Source of the DNA: Roseateles sp. SL47
Lineage (GTDB): Bacteria; Pseudomonadota; Gammaproteobacteria; Burkholderiales; Burkholderiaceae_C
Assembly: GCF_026625885.1 (NCBI RefSeq)
Contig: NZ_CP113068.1
Coordinates: forward strand, 1,860,001-1,924,000
Reading direction: 5' to 3'
DNA: 64,000 bases
Positions 19,011-28,020 of this stretch are shown here, in pieces (position 1 is the stretch's first letter; every line of letters starts with the position of its first letter). Under the pieces are notes generated by a model. The model worked only from the letters and a program-made list of their open reading frames with translations, made no database searches and was not told the origin of the DNA. Position numbers and translations under genes: made by a program.

Positions 19011-19483
19011 GCATGGGCGACATCTATTCCACCAACGCCCGCTGGTTCAATGGCAAGGACCGTCGGCCGCGCATGGCCCTGGTCCGCATCCATGGCCAGC
19101 ATCTGGAACTGGTGCCCCATTCCAGCGAGGCATTTGCCCATTACTTCGCTGCGGATGGCGCCGACGCAGGAGAGTCTTCGGCGGACCTCCGCGACCCACT
19201 GGTGCCGCTGGAAAGCTCGGCGCGCCGGTATGCTCGTGCGCTGCTGAAGGTGGGCGAGCGCTGGCGCGGGACCCCGGTGCCTGTGCAACTGCCGGATGGT
19301 GGCACGGTGCTGCTCAGCGCGGACAGCGCAGTGGCCAAGGTCCTGGCCCCGCAGAGCCTGGCCTCGCGCATGATGGGCAGCTGGCCGGGTGTCGTCACCG
19401 GCCTGCTGCTGCTCATGGTGGCGGTGCTGTGGCTCAGCACCGTGGGCGCCGGGTGGATGGCGCGCCTGCTCGGACTCGCCTGA
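19004..19483 (+). CDS. Truncated partner protein: M48-associated N-terminal domain and one membrane helix only
   Basis: A 159-aa protein overlapping the DUF898 gene by 7 bases. Residues 5-110 resemble the small N-terminal domain found before M48 peptidases paired with DUF898 (ARWFNGKDRRPRMALVRI ... LPDGGTVLLSAD). One membrane helix follows (about 124-147: WPGVVTGLLLLMVAVLWL), and the protein stops at GWMARLLGLA. In the usual form the zinc peptidase domain with HExxH would follow here; it is absent, and the next gene begins on the other strand within 45 bases. A 3' deletion is the simplest reading; a second ATG at 19013 is possible. Confidence 0.65.
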   Translation: MVSMGDIYSTNARWFNGKDRRPRMALVRIHGQHLELVPHSSEAFAHYFAADGADAGESSADLRDPLVPLESSARRYARALLKVGERWRGTPVPVQLPDGGTVLLSADSAVAKVLAPQSLASRMMGSWPGVVTGLLLLMVAVLWLSTVGAGWMARLLGLA

Positions 19484-19526
19484 CGCCCCGCCGCCCCGGC
19501 CCCCCCGGGGGCACCGCCTTGATGCG

Positions 19527-22500
19527 TCAATCGGCTTTGGTGCTGGCCGCCGCGCCTGCGGTGGTCGCTGCCGTGGCCTTTGCAGCGCCTGGCTCCACCG
19601 GCTTGAACAAGCCCATCACATCGCGCTTGCCGCGCTCCAGATAAGGCACCGGCTGGTCCATCCATTCCGGGCGGGGCGCGCCGAGCAGGAAATGGTCGAA
19701 GAACTCGCCCATGTGCACCGTGTAGTGCTTCATGTGGTCGCGGTCCTTCAAGCCGTGTTTCTCGCCGTTGTAGTTGAACCAGTAGGCTTCCTTGCCCAGG
19801 CGGCGCAGGGCGGTGAAGAACTCGATGCCTTGATACCAGGGCACTGCGTCGTCATCGTCGTTGTGGATGGTCAGATACGGGGTCTGCACCTTGTCGACCC
19901 GGAAGATGGGGGAGTTCTCCACATACAGGTCGGGGCGTTCCCACGGCGTGGCGCCGATACGGCTCTGGCCGTGCTCGTACTGGAAGGCCCGGCTGATGCC
20001 CGCGCCCCAGCGGATGCCGCCGTAGCCACTGATCATGTTGGCCATGGACGCGCCGGCTTCAGCCGCACGGAACATCGTCGTGTGGGTGATGAGGTAGTTG
20101 ATCTGATAGGCGCCCCAGCTGTGACCCTGGATGCCGATGCGCCTGGGGTCCACATGGCCCTGGGCCACCACCTGACGGATGGCCGGCAGCACCGTGTTCA
20201 TCGCACTTTGGCCGGGATGGCCGGTGGTGTAGACGATGTCAGGCCGCAGCACCATGTAGCCATTGCTCACATAGCGCGTCACATTGATGTTCTGGCTTGG
20301 CGCCGGCGGCACATAACGATAGCGGTTGTCCGACAGCTTCTCGTAGATGTAGACCATCAGCGGATACTTCTTCGACGGGTCGAAGTTGTCGGGCTTGGTC
20401 AGCAGCGCCTTGAGCTTGCGGCCATCGGCCGAGGTGTATTCAATCTGCTCCTGCGTGCCCCATACGAATTGGGACTGCTGCGGATTGGCCTGGCTGATGC
20501 GCACCGGCTGGCGCAGGTCCAGGCGGGAGGTCCAGAGGTCCGGGAACTCGCGGAAGGTCTGCTGGGTGAAGACGATGCGGTCGGCGGCCTTGGCCTTGAT
20601 GAGCCCCCCGATCATCTTCTGGTCCTGGATCAGCACCTCGGGTTGCCCGCCAGTCGCCGCCACGCGGTAGTAGCCACTGTCACGCGTCTGGTCGTTGGTG
20701 CCGGTCAGCATCCAGGCGTCGGTGGACAGCGGCCGCTTGTCGGCGTCTTCCGGGTCCAGCGCCACGGCGCGCAGTTGCACATGCTGACGGCGGCCCCAGC
20801 CCTGGGTGAGGTTGGCGGATTGGCCGGTGGCGGGGTTCACCTGCCAGAGGTCGTAGCGGTCATAGAGCACCACGCTGGTGTCATCGGCGGTCCAGCCGGC
20901 CACGCCGTAGGGTTCGGGCAGGTCGGGAACGTCGCGCTCGTCATTGTCAAAGCGGGCGGCAATGCGGGCGGTGAGCACGCTGGCGGCGCCGGTATCGGTC
21001 CGCCAGGCCACCCAGCGGCGATGGGGGGCATCAAATCCCAGGATGTAGCGGCCCGCTGGTGACAGGCTCGGCATGTGGCGCAACTTGCGTGCGACCCGTC
21101 GGGACTCGCCGGTGCGCAGGTCCACCGCATAGGCATCGGTGTATTCACCTTCCCAGGAACGCAATGGCCGGTAGGGCAGGTCGCTCAGGCCCAGGGCGAC
21201 GGTCGCGTTGTCGTTGAGCTGGATGGTGGGCATGTCCTTGCGAGCCAACTGCACAAAGCGGCTCTGGTCCGGCGTGGCCCCCAGGTGCACCACCGCGCGG
21301 TAGCTGCGCTGCTTCTCACGCTCCGCCTTGGCCTTCTGCGCGGACTGCAGTTCCGGGTCCTTCCAATGCCACAGGTCCACCTTCACCGGCTCGGGGGCGT
21401 CGGCGGGATCGGCCTTGGGGGTTTCGGCAGTGCCCAGGAACAGGCGCTGCCCATCCTTGCTGAAGCTCAGCGGCGCATGTTCGCTGGGGCTCCAGCCTGC
21501 CGGCATGCCGGCGGTGTCGGCGCTGACCAGCAGGGTGGCCGTATCAGCGGAAGCAGCCTGGGAGGACGATGTGCTGCCGGGCGCCGCCGGGGCTGCGGCT
21601 GAGAGGGCCGAAGCATCAGCCCGACCACTGCGCCAGAGGTACAGCTTGTAGGGCGTGGGACCGGGTTTGGTTTCTGCAGCCTTGCCGGTGGCGGCAGATG
21701 TGGCGTCAGCTGCGCCCCCGGAAGCGGCTCCAGACGCGGCGGACCGGGCCACCTTCGCTTCGGCGGCCTTGGCTGCCGCGCGTTCGGCGATGGCATCACG
21801 GTTGCTGACGAAGGCCAGTTGTTCGCCTTTGTCGTCGAACTTCAACTGGCGGTAGCTGCCGGCGCCCGTGGCCAGGGCCTGGACCTGCTGGGGTTGGGCC
21901 GGATTCAGCAGATAGACACCTTCCCGGTCGGTGCCCGGGGCGACAGCGGTCGCATCGGTCAGCAGCGGCACCACCGTGGAGGAAGCGGCGGAAGACGCCG
22001 GAGCGGCCGTTGCCTCCCCCGCCTTGTGCCTGGCTGCTGGCGTGTCCTTCACCGACACCCCATACGCCAGACGCCGTCCGTCATCAGACCAGGCAAAGTC
22101 CGCCACGTCCTTGATGGCATGGCGACGGTGGGTCACCACGTCCAGCAGCACGAGTTCCGTGCCGGGGGTCTTCTTGGCGGCAGCGGCGGCGCCGGCCTCC
22201 CCTGAGGCTTCCTGGTCGTCCGTCCGGGCGGCTTCCGGGTCCTTGGCAGCCGCGTCCTTCCTGGCGGGCGCTGCTTCCATCAGCAGCGCCAGCACCTGGC
22301 TGCCGTCCTTGGGCCAGGCGAAGCGTTTGACACGCTCCACCACTTCCACTTGGCCCGTGGCGAGGTCCATCACGGCGGCGCCGGCCTTGGGCGCCTCATC
22401 GCCCTTCTTCTTGTCCTTCTTGGCCTGATCCAGCGCCGCCCGAGTCGGCTGCACCGCAAACGCCACATAGCGACCGTCGGCGCTGAACACCGGAGCGGTC

Positions 22501-22907
22501 CCGCGTGGGGAGCGCCATTCGCGGTCATCGGTCAGATGGCGCACCACCAGTTCCCCATCGGCCTCCTGGGCCACCAGGGCATACGCCACCCATTGCCCAT
22601 CGCGGCTGAGCTGCGTGCCCTGGATGCTGCGCCAGTGGGCATAGACGTCATAAGTCAGCGGACGGGCGGCTGACGTGGGCACGGCAGACACCGCAGCGGC
22701 CACGGGTTTCAAGGCCTGGGGCGGTGCCGCCGGTGTGTGGGTGGCGGCATGCAGCCCGGCGGGCACGCTGCCGAACGCCAGGGAGACCGCCAGCAGCTGG
22801 GTCCATGGGAACGCCCGGGGCGGCAGGGGTGGCAGGGCGGAGCGCAGGGGCGAACGGGAAGAACGCAGCGAACGCAGCGAACGCGGCAAAAGGGGCATTG
22901 AAGTCAT
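19527..22907 (-). CDS. S9-family (prolyl oligopeptidase-type) peptidase, exported
   Basis: A 1126-aa protein with an Arg-rich N-terminus and hydrophobic core (residues about 36-55, LLAVSLAFGSVPAGLHA) that looks like a signal peptide. A long beta-propeller region with an Ala/Ser/Lys-rich insertion (about residues 190-470) is followed by the alpha/beta-hydrolase domain. The nucleophile elbow is GHSWGAY, the acid lies in HNDDDDAVPW, and the His in NYNGEKHGLKDRDHM, in the standard Ser-Asp-His order. Relatives are periplasmic or secreted dipeptidyl/oligopeptidases; specificity cannot be read from sequence. It is longer than most relatives because of the low-complexity insertion. Confidence 0.88.
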   Translation of the reverse strand: MTSMPLLPRSLRSLRSSRSPLRSALPPLPPRAFPWTQLLAVSLAFGSVPAGLHAATHTPAAPPQALKPVAAAVSAVPTSAARPLTYDVYAHWRSIQGTQLSRDGQWVAYALVAQEADGELVVRHLTDDREWRSPRGTAPVFSADGRYVAFAVQPTRAALDQAKKDKKKGDEAPKAGAAVMDLATGQVEVVERVKRFAWPKDGSQVLALLMEAAPARKDAAAKDPEAARTDDQEASGEAGAAAAAKKTPGTELVLLDVVTHRRHAIKDVADFAWSDDGRRLAYGVSVKDTPAARHKAGEATAAPASSAASSTVVPLLTDATAVAPGTDREGVYLLNPAQPQQVQALATGAGSYRQLKFDDKGEQLAFVSNRDAIAERAAAKAAEAKVARSAASGAASGGAADATSAATGKAAETKPGPTPYKLYLWRSGRADASALSAAAPAAPGSTSSSQAASADTATLLVSADTAGMPAGWSPSEHAPLSFSKDGQRLFLGTAETPKADPADAPEPVKVDLWHWKDPELQSAQKAKAEREKQRSYRAVVHLGATPDQSRFVQLARKDMPTIQLNDNATVALGLSDLPYRPLRSWEGEYTDAYAVDLRTGESRRVARKLRHMPSLSPAGRYILGFDAPHRRWVAWRTDTGAASVLTARIAARFDNDERDVPDLPEPYGVAGWTADDTSVVLYDRYDLWQVNPATGQSANLTQGWGRRQHVQLRAVALDPEDADKRPLSTDAWMLTGTNDQTRDSGYYRVAATGGQPEVLIQDQKMIGGLIKAKAADRIVFTQQTFREFPDLWTSRLDLRQPVRISQANPQQSQFVWGTQEQIEYTSADGRKLKALLTKPDNFDPSKKYPLMVYIYEKLSDNRYRYVPPAPSQNINVTRYVSNGYMVLRPDIVYTTGHPGQSAMNTVLPAIRQVVAQGHVDPRRIGIQGHSWGAYQINYLITHTTMFRAAEAGASMANMISGYGGIRWGAGISRAFQYEHGQSRIGATPWERPDLYVENSPIFRVDKVQTPYLTIHNDDDDAVPWYQGIEFFTALRRLGKEAYWFNYNGEKHGLKDRDHMKHYTVHMGEFFDHFLLGAPRPEWMDQPVPYLERGKRDVMGLFKPVEPGAAKATAATTAGAAASTKAD

Positions 22908-23069
22908 GAACCGGGAGCAGGGCCCAAAGGCCGGCGGAGGCGAAGATGGGGCGTTATATCAACCGCCATCGCGCCCGGAACAAAGACATTCCCGGGGTCT
23001 TCCGCAGCCTCGGTCGATTGGCGAATCGGGTGTGCGCTCTATAGGGCAGATCGATAACCGGCCGTGCGG

Positions 23070-23753
23070 TTAATCGGTTTGAAGCAGCAGCTTGCTGAGC
23101 CATTGCTGCAACGCGTCGATCTCCTCGCGGCTCACCTCGTGGCCCATGGGGTAGGTCTGCCACTGGACCGGGTAGTTCAGCCGCTGCAGTTCGGCCAGGC
23201 TGGCCAAGGCACGCGCGGGCAGCACCACTGGGTCCTCATCACCATGGGCCAGGAAGATCGGCGTGGACGCGTTGGCGGGATGTCGCTCGGCCTCTGTGCT
23301 CTCCAGCAGCGGCAGATATCCGGACAGCCCCACCAGCCCGGCCAGCCGGCGTGAGTAGCGCAGCCCGGTGAGCAGCGTCATGGCGCAGCCCTGCGAGAAG
23401 CCCATCAGCACCACCCGGTGCGGCGGAATGCCGTGTTCCTGCTCTTCGCGCTCGATCAGCTCCTCGATCAGCGCCTGCGACTGCCGCAAGCCGTCCGCAT
23501 CTTCCCGCTGACGCAGGTCGCCATGGCGGATGTCATACCAGGCCGGCATGCGCATGCCGCTGTTGATCGTCACCGGGATGACCGGCGCGTTGGGCAATAC
23601 GAAGCGCAAGCCGCCGCGCGCCAGCACCGGGCTGAGATCCATCGCCTGGCATACCGGCGCCAGATCGTCACCGGACGATCCCAGCCCGTGCAGGACGATC
23701 ACGCTGAACAGAGGGGTTTCTCGGGTTTGGAGTTCCAGGGTTTCGAGCGGCAT
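23070..23753 (-). CDS. Carboxylesterase/lysophospholipase-type alpha/beta hydrolase
   Basis: A 227-aa cytoplasmic hydrolase. It opens with the oxyanion segment VLHGLGSSGDDL, has the nucleophile elbow GFSQGCAM, the acid in AHGDEDPVV and the His in YPMGHEVSREE, the exact pattern of the phospholipase/carboxylesterase family (EstB of Pseudomonas, acyl-protein thioesterase-like). It probably hydrolyses short-chain esters; the natural substrate is unknown. Confidence 0.9.
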   Translation of the reverse strand: MPLETLELQTRETPLFSVIVLHGLGSSGDDLAPVCQAMDLSPVLARGGLRFVLPNAPVIPVTINSGMRMPAWYDIRHGDLRQREDADGLRQSQALIEELIEREEQEHGIPPHRVVLMGFSQGCAMTLLTGLRYSRRLAGLVGLSGYLPLLESTEAERHPANASTPIFLAHGDEDPVVLPARALASLAELQRLNYPVQWQTYPMGHEVSREEIDALQQWLSKLLLQTD

Positions 23754-23980
23754 GAGAGGCGTCCGGTGGAGAAGAGGGGAATGAATGCGCCCATGCTAGT
23801 CCAGTGCGAGGCGGGCGATTCGTTTCGGTCGGTCCCCGTTGCACTGTGTCGCGATGCGCTGCAGTTGATCGCAACGGGGTGGCTGAAATCGTGCCGGTCG
23901 GTAGGCTGCGAAGCATCAACGGAAATGAACGGAACGCAGCCCATCCCGGGCTCGCCGACAGACCCGAAGGAGCACACATC

Positions 23981-24313
23981 ATGTCCGCCAGCGAAGAACT
24001 CCAACGTCTTGCCGACCTGCATCAGCGCGGTGTGCTGAGCGACGAGGAGTTTGCCCAGGCCAAGTCGCGGGTGTTGGGATCCATCGGCGGCGCCGCGAGC
24101 GCCGCCGCCCCTGCGCCGGCCGTGTCGTCCCTGAATGCGTTCCACCGCAGCCGCGACGATCGCTGGCTGGGCGGCGTATGCGGGGGCATTGCCCGCATGA
24201 GCGGACTGGCGGCCTGGTTCTGGCGCATCGTGTTTGTGTTGCTGGTGGGCTGTGCGGGGGGCGGATTCCTGCTGTACCTGCTGCTGTGGATCTTTGTGCC
24301 GCTTGAAGAGTGA
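23981..24313 (+). CDS. SHOCT- and PspC-domain membrane protein
   Basis: A 110-aa protein. Residues 3-32 form a short SHOCT motif (LQRLADLHQRGVLSDEEFAQ AK). After an Ala linker the PspC domain begins at FHRSRDDRWLGGVCGGIARM and contains one long membrane segment (FVLLVGCAGGGFLLYLLLWIF). PspC domains sense or buffer envelope stress in the phage-shock response, but no pspA/pspB is nearby. The ATG at 23981 follows GAAGGAG (23966-23972) at ideal spacing, which settles the start. Confidence 0.87.
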   Translation: MSASEELQRLADLHQRGVLSDEEFAQAKSRVLGSIGGAASAAAPAPAVSSLNAFHRSRDDRWLGGVCGGIARMSGLAAWFWRIVFVLLVGCAGGGFLLYLLLWIFVPLEE

Positions 24314-24345
24314 GTCCCGGGCCTGGACTCCGGGAGCGCCCCCAC

Positions 24346-24981
24346 TCAGCGAACGCCCCGGAGCAGATAGGCCGACTCCAGCCAGCGCCGTTCCACCTCG
24401 GCGCTGGCCAGGCGCGGTGCCAGATCGTGCCAGGGCACATCCAGCCGCTCCGGGCTAACGATGGAATGCAGCGCGGCGCCCCACACAAACAGATTGCTCA
24501 GCGGCCACCAGGGAGCGGCCCACACCAGCCCGGCGGCCACGACGCGGGCGCCCGGCTTGAGGGCCTGCAGCACACGCGTCAGGCCCAGCGGTTGCTGCAA
24601 GGCATCGTGGGTGAAGAAAAACAGGGCCGCGTCCGCACTGGCGGGCCGAAGCAGCGTCTCCAGCGGGGCGTCTTCCACGGTGCTGTCCACAAAATCCACC
24701 GTGGTGTGCCAGCCCGCAGCGACCGCCCGGCCACGCGCCTGCGCCATCATGGCGGCGCAGGGTTCAATGGCGACGACGCGGCCGGCTTCGCCTACGCCCG
24801 CGACCATGCCAGGCAGACTGAGGCCGGTTCCAGCACCCACATCCAGCACCGTCTGGCCCGGTTGCAGGGACAGGGCTCGGATCGCTTCCTGACGCAATGG
24901 CGCAACGGCCATCAGTTCGTAGTCATACACCGATGCGCGGCGCGTATACAGCGCTTGCAGTCGCTCCGTCGACAAACTCAT
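24346..24981 (-). CDS. Class I SAM-dependent methyltransferase
   Basis: A 212-aa Rossmann methyltransferase. Motif I is VLDVGAGTGLSLPG; the acidic end of strand 2 is VVAIEPCAAMMAQA; a segment VDSTVEDAPLETL fits motif II/III. Residues about 110-140 (FFFTHDALQQPLGLTRVLQALKPG) match the post-motif region of UbiE/small-molecule methyltransferases. The substrate is not evident. The ATG at 24981 starts at MSLSTERLQALY; one at 25011 would add ten residues. Confidence 0.82.
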   Translation of the reverse strand: MSLSTERLQALYTRRASVYDYELMAVAPLRQEAIRALSLQPGQTVLDVGAGTGLSLPGMVAGVGEAGRVVAIEPCAAMMAQARGRAVAAGWHTTVDFVDSTVEDAPLETLLRPASADAALFFFTHDALQQPLGLTRVLQALKPGARVVAAGLVWAAPWWPLSNLFVWGAALHSIVSPERLDVPWHDLAPRLASAEVERRWLESAYLLRGVR

Positions 24982-25187
24982 GACGTGACCTTGGCGCTTG
25001 TGGCGCTTCATGACTGCGGGTGACCGCGCAGCCCCGGTGCCCGAGGGTTTTGTCCGTAAGACCCTAGCTTCGCGGTGCCCACCCCTGCCGTCAAGTGCCT
25101 TTGCCGAGCATGCTTCTTCAGAATTTCCCGGGGGCCGCTCATCCCCTGTCACGGATTCGTCACAGCCGGTCGCAAGAATCCCCGCCC

Positions 25188-25775
25188 ATGTATGTCGACC
25201 GCATTCTGGGCATGACGCTTGCCCGCTCCCTCCGCCTGCCGCTGGCAGCCTCCGTGCTGGTGCTGACGGGCTTGGTCCATGCCGGATCGGTCGTAGCGGC
25301 TGCACCGGCTGCCGAGTCACCCGCTGCAGCCCCTCTGGAACTCAAGTTCTCCCAGTTTTTCCGTCAGCCCATTGGCGACCGTGGCCTGGCCCTGTCCGAC
25401 ACCCTGCTGGCCGCTGAGGGTCGCGAGGTGCGTCTGGTGGGCTACATGGTGGCCCAGGAACAGGCCCGCCCGGGCCGCTTCTGGCTGACTCCCCGGCCGG
25501 TGCGCATGAGTGAACATGCCGACGGCGAGGCGGACGACCTGCCGCCTTCCACCGTCACGGTGCAGCTCGCCCCCTCTCAACAGGACCGCCTGGTGGCTCA
25601 CCAGGATGGACTGCTGGTGCTGACCGGACGCCTGCGCGTGGGCCGTTTCGAGGATGAGTCCGGCCGCGTGTCCTGGGTGCGGCTGGAGTTGCCGCCGGAG
25701 GCACTGGCCTCGGCGCCGGGGGGCCTGGCCCGTCCGGCGCAGGAACAGGCGCAGGCCCACGCGCACGCGCACTGA
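25188..25775 (+). CDS. Exported protein of unknown function beside alkaline phosphatase
   Basis: I do not recognise a named family. The N-terminus (starting at 25188, or at the in-frame ATG 25212) has a basic start and a hydrophobic core ending near VHAGSVVAAAP, so it should be exported. The mature part is about 150 aa with alternating strands (EVRLVGYMVAQE, GRFWLTPRPVRMSEHADGEADD, TVTVQL, LLVLTGRLRVG), suggesting a small beta-barrel such as an OB fold. The C-terminus ends in alternating Ala-His. It lies 130 bases before the phosphatase gene on the same strand and may be co-expressed. Confidence 0.6.
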   Translation: MYVDRILGMTLARSLRLPLAASVLVLTGLVHAGSVVAAAPAAESPAAAPLELKFSQFFRQPIGDRGLALSDTLLAAEGREVRLVGYMVAQEQARPGRFWLTPRPVRMSEHADGEADDLPPSTVTVQLAPSQQDRLVAHQDGLLVLTGRLRVGRFEDESGRVSWVRLELPPEALASAPGGLARPAQEQAQAHAHAH

Positions 25776-25904
25776 GCGCACCGCCAGTCCGGTTCCTCGG
25801 TCCCTCGGTCCCTGCGCTGCCTCACCCTTCGCACCCCGGTCGTTTCGCATCCCCGTCGTTTCGCACAGCGTCCTTTCCTCCCACTCGTCCAGGCCACCCA
25901 CACC

Positions 25905-27950
25905 ATGAACAAACACCTGCCCACGCTGCTGGCCGCTGCCAGCGCCCTTCTGGGGGCCACTGCGGCCCAGGCCGCCCCCACGGTCACCCGGCTGACCCCT
26001 CCGAGCGAGTTGTTTGCCAGTGGTCAGCCAGAGCCGGTGATTGCCCGATTCCTGCCGGGCCAGCGCTTTGACCTGCAAGCCACCATCAAGCCGGACGCTG
26101 GCCAGCGCATCACGGCGGCCCGCTTCTTCATTGACGGCAAGCCGGTGACCGCCACGGTGGCACTGCGTGATTGCGCCAGCGGCTGTGTGAAAGGGATCGC
26201 TGCGGAGAGCGCCATTGCCACGGTGCGTGCGGTCAGCCTGGACAAGCCCGGTCGCCATGAGCTTCGCATCGAGGCCACCCAGGCGGACGGCCAGGCCGCC
26301 ACAGCCCGAGGCAATTTCGATGTGATGCCGTTCGCCACGGCCATGGGGCCGAAGGTGAAGAACGTGATCATCCTGCTGGGGGACGGCATGGGCGCCGCCC
26401 AGCGCACAGCGGCTCGCATCGTCAAGGGCGGTTATGCCCAGGGCAAGGTCATCACGCCCTTGGCCATGGACAGTTTCCCGGCCACGGCGCTGGTCAAGAC
26501 GGCCTCGCTGAATTCGGTGGTCACCGATTCCTCCCCGGGCATGACCTCCTACGTGTCGGGCAACAAGAACAACAACAATGAAGAAGGTGTGTTCCCGGAC
26601 GACACCATCGATGCCTTCGACAATCCGCGCATCGAATACCTGTCCGAATACCTGCATCGCACCGAAGGCAAGGCCCTGGGCATCGTGACCACGGCCGATG
26701 TCTTCGACGCCACGCCGGCCGGCAATGCCGTCCACACCAGCAACCGGGGCGCAGGCACCGGTATCGTGGACCAGTTCTTTGACGACCGTGAGCGCACCGG
26801 CCTGACGGTGCTGCTGGGCGGTGGCCGCAAGTGGTTCCTGCCGGCCGGCACACCCGGCTCGGAGCGCGCCGAATCCAACGACTACGCCTTCTCCAGCACC
26901 GATCCGCACACGGCAGAAATCGTCAAGCGCTGGGGTGTGGCCCCGGGTGCCAAGGACAAGGATCGTGACCTGATCAAGGCCTTCCAGTCGGCAGGCTACC
27001 GCTATGCCCCCACCCGCACCGAGCTGGCGGCTGCGGACGGCGCGGACAAGCTGCTGGGCCTGTTCTCCTTCTCCAACATGAATGTGGCGCTGGACAAGAT
27101 CGACGGACGGCGTGGTGCCAAGAAGGGCATCACCGGCACGGTGGTGGACGACTACGGCTTCCCCGACCAGCCGATGCTCGATGAAATGGCCCGTGCCGCA
27201 CTGAACACGCTGAAGAAGCAGCCCAAGGGCTTTGTGCTGATGATCGAAGGCGCGTCGATCGACAAGCAGGCGCACAACATGGACACCGAGCGCTGGATGC
27301 TGGACACGATCGAGTTCGATCGTGCCGTGCAGGTGGCACAGGACTTCGCCCGTGAGAACGGCGACACGCTGGTGATCGTCACCGCCGACCACGAATGCTC
27401 GGGGGCGGCGCTCATTGGCGGCTCGATGCTGAGCGACAAGGCGTTGCAGGAGGCCATCCAGAAAAAGGGCGTGGCCAATCTGCGCGACAAGGTGGTGGGT
27501 GTGTATGAAAAGGCCGGCTTCCCGCGTTATCGCCTGGCGGCGGACGGCTATCCGGAAGCCACCGACATCGACTACCGCCTGCTGGTCGGTTACGGTGCCA
27601 ATGCAGACCGTTATGAAGACTGGCGCACCAACGCCACGCCGCTGCGCGACCCGCAGCAGCCGATGGCCAAGGCCGAGCCGCTGAAGTGGTATCCCCCGGT
27701 GCCGAGCGAGCGGGATGACGCCTTTGGGGAGTACCTGGTCACCGGCCAGGTGCCTGGTGAATCCGCCGTGCACACCGCGACCGACATTCCGCTGTCCGCG
27801 TTTGGCCCGGGCGCCCTGGCCTTCACCGGTGTGATCGACAACACGGACGTGTTCTTCAAGCTGGCACAGGCCGCCGTGAAGGGCACGACCGCACCCGCAG
27901 ACACCACCGGCGCCAAGCGCCCCGCACGCGCGGCGCCGGCTGCCCGCTGA
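25905..27950 (+). CDS. Alkaline phosphatase, PhoA superfamily, exported
   Basis: A 681-aa protein with a clean signal peptide (LPTLLAAASALLGATAAQA). An N-terminal beta-rich domain of about 130 residues precedes the catalytic domain. Metal and nucleophile residues are in order: Asp in ILLGDGMG, the DS pair in VTDSSPGM (Ser nucleophile), Glu-Asp-His in IEGASIDKQAHNMD, and Asp-His in VTADHE. These match the two zinc sites of PhoA. It should release phosphate from monoesters in the periplasm. No Pho box was identified with confidence upstream. The C-terminal tail is Ala/Pro-rich. Confidence 0.92.
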   Translation: MNKHLPTLLAAASALLGATAAQAAPTVTRLTPPSELFASGQPEPVIARFLPGQRFDLQATIKPDAGQRITAARFFIDGKPVTATVALRDCASGCVKGIAAESAIATVRAVSLDKPGRHELRIEATQADGQAATARGNFDVMPFATAMGPKVKNVIILLGDGMGAAQRTAARIVKGGYAQGKVITPLAMDSFPATALVKTASLNSVVTDSSPGMTSYVSGNKNNNNEEGVFPDDTIDAFDNPRIEYLSEYLHRTEGKALGIVTTADVFDATPAGNAVHTSNRGAGTGIVDQFFDDRERTGLTVLLGGGRKWFLPAGTPGSERAESNDYAFSSTDPHTAEIVKRWGVAPGAKDKDRDLIKAFQSAGYRYAPTRTELAAADGADKLLGLFSFSNMNVALDKIDGRRGAKKGITGTVVDDYGFPDQPMLDEMARAALNTLKKQPKGFVLMIEGASIDKQAHNMDTERWMLDTIEFDRAVQVAQDFARENGDTLVIVTADHECSGAALIGGSMLSDKALQEAIQKKGVANLRDKVVGVYEKAGFPRYRLAADGYPEATDIDYRLLVGYGANADRYEDWRTNATPLRDPQQPMAKAEPLKWYPPVPSERDDAFGEYLVTGQVPGESAVHTATDIPLSAFGPGALAFTGVIDNTDVFFKLAQAAVKGTTAPADTTGAKRPARAAPAAR

Positions 27951-27961
27951 GCGGCACAAGC

Positions 27962-28006
27962 CTGGTAACCCAGGTCCATCCGGAGCGCGGCCTCTGGGCG
28001 TTCCGG
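27962..28006. terminator. Hairpins between convergent genes
   Basis: Two stems lie in the 70-base gap between phosphatase and efflux genes: CCTGG/CCAGG at 27961-27974 and CCGGAGCGC/GCGTTCCGG (27980-27988 with 27998-28006, one mismatch). No T-run follows, so the terminator role is inferred from position. Confidence 0.35.
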
Positions 28007-28020
28007 GTGTCTGGGTGGGC

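Noticed and set aside
25317..27959. 880-codon minus-strand open frame opposite the phosphatase
   Set aside because: Composition is low-complexity mirror sequence and the plus strand encodes an intact alkaline phosphatase with all metal ligands.
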